This document shows, one piece after another, positions 60,659 through 64,000 of a stretch of 64,000 nt of DNA. Source of the stretch: Lachnospiraceae bacterium (lineage in GTDB: Bacteria > Bacillota > Clostridia > Lachnospirales > Lachnospiraceae); the NCBI GenBank assembly GCA_009911185.1, contig QXWW01000001.1:1-64000 (forward strand), written 5' to 3'. Made by a program: the position numbers and the translations under genes. Under the pieces are notes generated by a model. It did not search any database and had not been told where the DNA came from. It saw only the letters and a list, made by a program, of their open reading frames with translations. How positions within the stretch are numbered: position 1 is the first letter of the stretch; each line of letters starts with the position of its first letter.

Positions 60659-63529
60659 ATGGCGAAAGTCAGAGTGTATGAAATTGCAAATGAATTAAAT
60701 ATACAGTCCAAAGAAGTGATTAAGTTTTTAGAGGAAAAGAATATCACCGGTAAGGTGGCAAGCAGCTCCATTGAGGATGAAGCAATTGCCATGGTAAGAG
60801 CTAAATTTTCCGCGCAGCCAGAAAGCAATGCAAAAGGAGGAGCGTCCGGCGCGGCGTCAGAAAATACTGGAAAAGGTGAAGCGCCAAAAGAGAGTTCTGC
60901 AAAGGCGCCAGCAAAAGAAGTTCCGGCAAAGACTTTGGAGCGTCCGCGAAAAAAATCCAGTATTACGACAGTCTATAATCCACAGAACAGTAAAATAGCA
61001 AAGAGGCGTCCAGCGAGACCTCAGGGAGAGAGAAACGGAAGACCTCAGGGAGAGAAGGCGCAGGCAGAGCGTGCGGTAAAGCCCCAGCGGGAGAAGGCGG
61101 TAAAGGCACAGACAGAACGAAATATCAGAGCCCAGGAAGAAAAGCCGGTAAAATCTCAGGAAGAAAACACCGTAAGAGTCCAGGGAGAAAATGCCGTAAG
61201 GCCCCAGGGAGACCGTAATGGAAGACCTCAGGGAGAGAGAAACGGAAGGCCTTCGGGAGATCGTAATGGAAGACCTTCGGGAGATCGTAATGGAAGACCC
61301 CAGGGAGAGAGAAACGGAAGACCCCAGGGAGACCGCAATGGAAGGTTCCAGGGAGACCGTAATGGAAGACCCCAGGGAGAGAGGAACGGAAGACCCCAGG
61401 GAGACCGCAATGGAAGGTTCCAGGGAGACCGTAATGGAAGACCCCAGGGAGAGAGGAACGGAAGGCCCCAGGGAGACCGTAATGGAAGAACCTCGGGAGA
61501 CCGCAATAACCGGAATTATCAAAATGGACGCAGCGGGCAGAGAAATCGCTTTGAGCAGGAAATAAATAAACTCAATCAGAATAGTCCGTCATCTTCTATG
61601 GAGGAAGCAAGAGGCAAAGAGAGCCGGGAACGTGATAACCGCAAAGGGAACAGCCAGCGCCATGAAAAGGAATTGATGGGTAAGAAGAAAGAGCGTTTTG
61701 ATAATCTGGAGAAGAAGACCAGAGGCAAGAAAAATCAGCAGCCGGCTCCTCAGAGTCATCAAAAAGAGGAAGAAACGATTAAGACGATTACGCTTCCTGA
61801 AAAGCTGACAATTAAAGAGCTTGCTGACCGCATGAAAGTGCAGGCGTCTGCAATAATTAAAAAGCTGTTTTTGCAGGGAACAGTAGTAACGGTGAACAAT
61901 GAGATTGATTTTGCAACAGCAGAAGAAATTGCACTGGAATTTAACTGTATTTGCGAGATGGAAGAAAAAGTAGATGTGATTGCTGAACTTCTGAAAGAAG
62001 AAGAGGAGGAAGAAACAGTTCAGGTAAAACGTCCCCCGGTTGTCTGTGTTATGGGGCATGTTGATCATGGGAAAACTTCTCTTTTGGATGCCATCCGTGA
62101 CACACATGTCATCGATAAGGAGGCTGGCGGTATTACGCAGCATATTGGCGCCTATATGGTAGAATGTAATGGTGAAAAAATCACGTTTCTCGACACACCG
62201 GGACATGAAGCGTTTACAGCCATGCGTATGCGTGGAGCTAATGCTACGGATATTGCAATTCTGGTGGTGGCAGCGGACGACGGCGTGATGCCTCAGACAG
62301 TGGAAGCAATCAGCCATGCAAAAGCGGCAGAGGTAGAAATCATTGTTGCGATCAATAAAATAGATAAGCCCAGCGCAAATATCGAGCGTGTCAAGCAGGA
62401 ACTTGCAGAGTATGAACTGATTCCGGAAGACTGGGGCGGAAGCACCATTTTTGTACCGGTATCCGCTCATACCCATGAAGGAATCGACTCGCTGCTGGAA
62501 ATGGTATTGCTGACGGCGGAGGTTAGCGAATTAAAAGCAAATCCCAGGCGTAATGCAAGAGGTCTGGTAATAGAGGCTCAGCTTGATAAGGGGCGCGGGT
62601 CTGTGGCGACCATCCTGGTGCAGAAAGGAACCTTAAAGGTGGGGCAGCCGGTTGCCTGCGGAAGCTGCTATGGTAAAGTAAGGGCAATGATTGATGATAA
62701 GGGCAGAAGAGTTAAGGAAGCAGGACCTTCTACTCCGGTGGAAATATTAGGATTGAATAATGTGCCCAATGCAGGGGAAATCTTTGTATGTACCGATTCG
62801 GAAAAAGAGGCTAAAAGTTTTGCAGATACTTTTATTTCTGAGGGACGTGAAAAGATGCTGGAGGACACAAAATCCAGAATGTCTCTGGATGATTTGTTCT
62901 CACAGATTCAGTCTGGTAATATCAAGGAGCTTCCAATTATCGTAAAGGCAGATGTACAGGGGTCTGTGGAGGCGGTAAAACAGAGCCTGGTTAAATTGTC
63001 AGACGAGGAAGTGGTGGTAAAAGTAATCCATGGCGGCGTGGGAGCAATTAATGAATCTGACGTCAGTCTGGCATCTGCCTCCAACGCTATAATTATTGGG
63101 TTCAATGTGCGTCCGGACGCCACTGCAAAAGCAACCGCTGAACGGGAAGGCGTAGATATGAGATTGTATAAGGTAATTTACAATGCTATTGAGGATGTGC
63201 AGTCAGCCATGAAAGGAATGTTGGATCCGGTATTTGAAGAGAAAGTTTTGGGCCACGCAGAGATTCGGCAGATTTTCAAAGCGTCCGGAGTAGGAAATAT
63301 TGCAGGTTCCTATGTATTGGACGGCGTATTCCAGAGAGGGTGCAAGGTGCGTATTTCCAGAGAAGGAGAGCAGATTTTCGAAGGAGATCTTGCTTCGCTG
63401 AAACGTTTTAAGGACGATGTGAAAGAAGTGAAAGCCGGATATGAATGTGGTCTGGTGTTTGAAGGGTTTAATGACATTCAGGAGCTTGACGTGGTAGAAG
63501 CCTATACGATGGTGGAAGTGCCGCGTTAA
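60659..63529 (+). CDS. infB: Translation initiation factor IF-2
   Basis: IF-2 is the GTPase that brings initiator tRNA to the ribosome. The 956-aa protein has an N-terminal IF2_N module ([20 protein letters not shown]) and a long basic low-complexity region with 13 tandem octapeptides (residues 181-284). A second IF2_N module (about 380-435) follows, then the G domain from about 465 ([32 protein letters not shown]) and the C-terminal domains II-IV. SD GGAGG precedes ATG 60659. The linker is unusually repetitive. Confidence 0.97.
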   Translation: MAKVRVYEIANELNIQSKEVIKFLEEKNITGKVASSSIEDEAIAMVRAKFSAQPESNAKGGASGAASENTGKGEAPKESSAKAPAKEVPAKTLERPRKKSSITTVYNPQNSKIAKRRPARPQGERNGRPQGEKAQAERAVKPQREKAVKAQTERNIRAQEEKPVKSQEENTVRVQGENAVRPQGDRNGRPQGERNGRPSGDRNGRPSGDRNGRPQGERNGRPQGDRNGRFQGDRNGRPQGERNGRPQGDRNGRFQGDRNGRPQGERNGRPQGDRNGRTSGDRNNRNYQNGRSGQRNRFEQEINKLNQNSPSSSMEEARGKESRERDNRKGNSQRHEKELMGKKKERFDNLEKKTRGKKNQQPAPQSHQKEEETIKTITLPEKLTIKELADRMKVQASAIIKKLFLQGTVVTVNNEIDFATAEEIALEFNCICEMEEKVDVIAELLKEEEEEETVQVKRPPVVCVMGHVDHGKTSLLDAIRDTHVIDKEAGGITQHIGAYMVECNGEKITFLDTPGHEAFTAMRMRGANATDIAILVVAADDGVMPQTVEAISHAKAAEVEIIVAINKIDKPSANIERVKQELAEYELIPEDWGGSTIFVPVSAHTHEGIDSLLEMVLLTAEVSELKANPRRNARGLVIEAQLDKGRGSVATILVQKGTLKVGQPVACGSCYGKVRAMIDDKGRRVKEAGPSTPVEILGLNNVPNAGEIFVCTDSEKEAKSFADTFISEGREKMLEDTKSRMSLDDLFSQIQSGNIKELPIIVKADVQGSVEAVKQSLVKLSDEEVVVKVIHGGVGAINESDVSLASASNAIIIGFNVRPDATAKATAEREGVDMRLYKVIYNAIEDVQSAMKGMLDPVFEEKVLGHAEIRQIFKASGVGNIAGSYVLDGVFQRGCKVRISREGEQIFEGDLASLKRFKDDVKEVKAGYECGLVFEGFNDIQELDVVEAYTMVEVPR
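61199..61510 (+). repeat. 13 tandem 24-bp repeats inside infB
   Basis: The units encode RPQG(D/E)RNG with variants RPSG, RFQG and RTSG. A 72-bp three-unit block ([24 protein letters not shown]) occurs twice almost unchanged at about 61295-61438, so copy number has grown by recent duplication. Confidence 0.9.
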
Positions 63530-63583
63530 AGAATGCTTTCCGGTACAAGATGTACAGGAGGCAAATAAGGAGTAAGACGGAAT

Positions 63584-63946
63584 ATGAGAAAAAACAGCAT
63601 TAAGAATACAAGAGTCAATGAAGAGGTGTTGCGCGAGCTGAGCAATATTATCCGCGGAGACATCAAGGATCCCAGAATTAACCCAATGACCTCGGTAGTT
63701 GCAGTAGAGGTGGCGCCGGATCTGAAAACCTGCAAGGCATATATCAGCGTCTTGGGAGAACAGGAATCGCAGCAGAATACCCTCGCCGGTTTAAAGAGTG
63801 CGGAAGGGTACATCCGCAGCAAACTGGCAAAAAATATTAATTTAAGGAATACGCCGGAGATTCGCTTTGTACTGGACCAGTCCATAGAATATGGCGTGAA
63901 TATGTCAAAACTTATTGACGATGTCAATAAACAGCAGAATCAATGA
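63584..63946 (+). CDS. rbfA: Ribosome-binding factor A
   Basis: RbfA helps 30S maturation. The 120-aa protein has the KH-like family pattern: NSIKNTRVNEEVLRELSNII, DPRINPMTSVVAVEVAPDL and LRNTPEIRFVLDQSIEYG. It is 54 bp after infB with SD AAGGAG, in the usual operon position. Confidence 0.95.
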   Translation: MRKNSIKNTRVNEEVLRELSNIIRGDIKDPRINPMTSVVAVEVAPDLKTCKAYISVLGEQESQQNTLAGLKSAEGYIRSKLAKNINLRNTPEIRFVLDQSIEYGVNMSKLIDDVNKQQNQ

Positions 63947-63974
63947 TGCGTAAATAAAACAGGGAGCGTTCCAT

Positions 63975-64000
63975 ATGAAAGATTTGGCTTCTCAGTTGGC
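63975..64000 (+). CDS. Start of the next operon gene, probably DHH phosphoesterase NrnA
   Basis: ATG 63975 follows GGGAG by 6-9 bp and reads MKDLASQL to the window edge. In clostridia the gene after rbfA is usually an NrnA-type DHH phosphoesterase (nanoRNase/PAP phosphatase). Eight codons are too few to confirm this. Confidence 0.4.

Noticed and set aside
61199-61510. Regular short repeats that could be taken for a CRISPR array
   Set aside because: Units are contiguous 24-bp codon repeats in the infB frame with no unique spacers and no cas genes.
60857-61522. Minus-strand open frame of 221 residues with Ser/Leu/Pro repeats
   Set aside because: It is the mirror of the infB octapeptide repeat; repeats in one frame keep other frames open. 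No SD and no independent signal.
61589-62476. Minus-strand frame of 295 residues opposite infB
   Set aside because: Overlaps the conserved IF-2 G domain; no start signals and no recognisable motif.

Overview
The window looks like the chromosome of a spore-forming member of the Clostridia, most likely Lachnospiraceae. The reasons are a complete spoIIIA operon, spoIIM, spoIVB and spo0A, housekeeping genes arranged as in Firmicutes (recA-recX-rny, xseA-xseB-ispA-dxs-tlyA-nadK-argR-recN-spoIVB-spo0A, rimP-nusA-rnpM-L7Ae-infB-rbfA), Gram-positive-type promoters and Shine-Dalgarno (SD) sites, a DUF5688 gene and a GGGtGRT gene. The genus cannot be fixed from sequence reading alone.

Layout. 1-240: 3' end of a group II intron. 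583-5941: spoIIIAA-AH, the mother-cell engulfment channel operon. 6111-7700: prfC. 7761-10764 (minus strand): a PdaA-like deacetylase and a two-component system resembling KdpDE. 10994-17563: trxA, SOS-controlled recA, recX, rny, a Nudix hydrolase, spoIIM, xerD. 17687-21123: shikimate-pathway cluster, with aroE-aroF on the minus strand and aroD-aroK on the plus strand, sharing a divergent promoter region. Then tRNA-Arg, an SH3-domain lipoprotein, a small helical protein, a pseudouridine synthase, ligA and metA. 27318-39234: an Asp23 protein, nusB through recN, spoIVB and spo0A. Then glgA, a DUF5688 protein, and a minus-strand polyamine uptake operon (XRE-cupin regulator, potABCD) ending at tRNA-Thr.

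46.4-58.1 kb is the accessory region. It holds a membrane protein and an Sfp-type phosphopantetheinyl transferase, an AT-rich lipoprotein gene, and the collapsed remnant of a Tn1549/Tn4451-like conjugative element. In that remnant an internal deletion has fused the relaxase gene to the tail of the large serine recombinase gene. Next come the IscU-like/GGGtGRT gene pair and a compact element of about 3.3 kb inserted at the 3' end of the GGGtGRT gene. This element duplicates the last 15 codons of its target with only synonymous differences, carries 11-bp repeats near both ends, and encodes a one-helix peptide, HicB with a broken HicA, a small serine recombinase and its own sigma-70-family factor. 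An ISAs1-family transposase pseudogene follows. 58.1-64.0 kb returns to the core rimP-nusA-infB-rbfA operon and ends in the first codons of a probable DHH phosphoesterase gene.

The 3.3-kb element at the GGGtGRT locus is the best candidate for an undescribed system. Its attachment-site structure can be read directly from the sequence. All start choices, promoters and family assignments are by eye; no database search was run.
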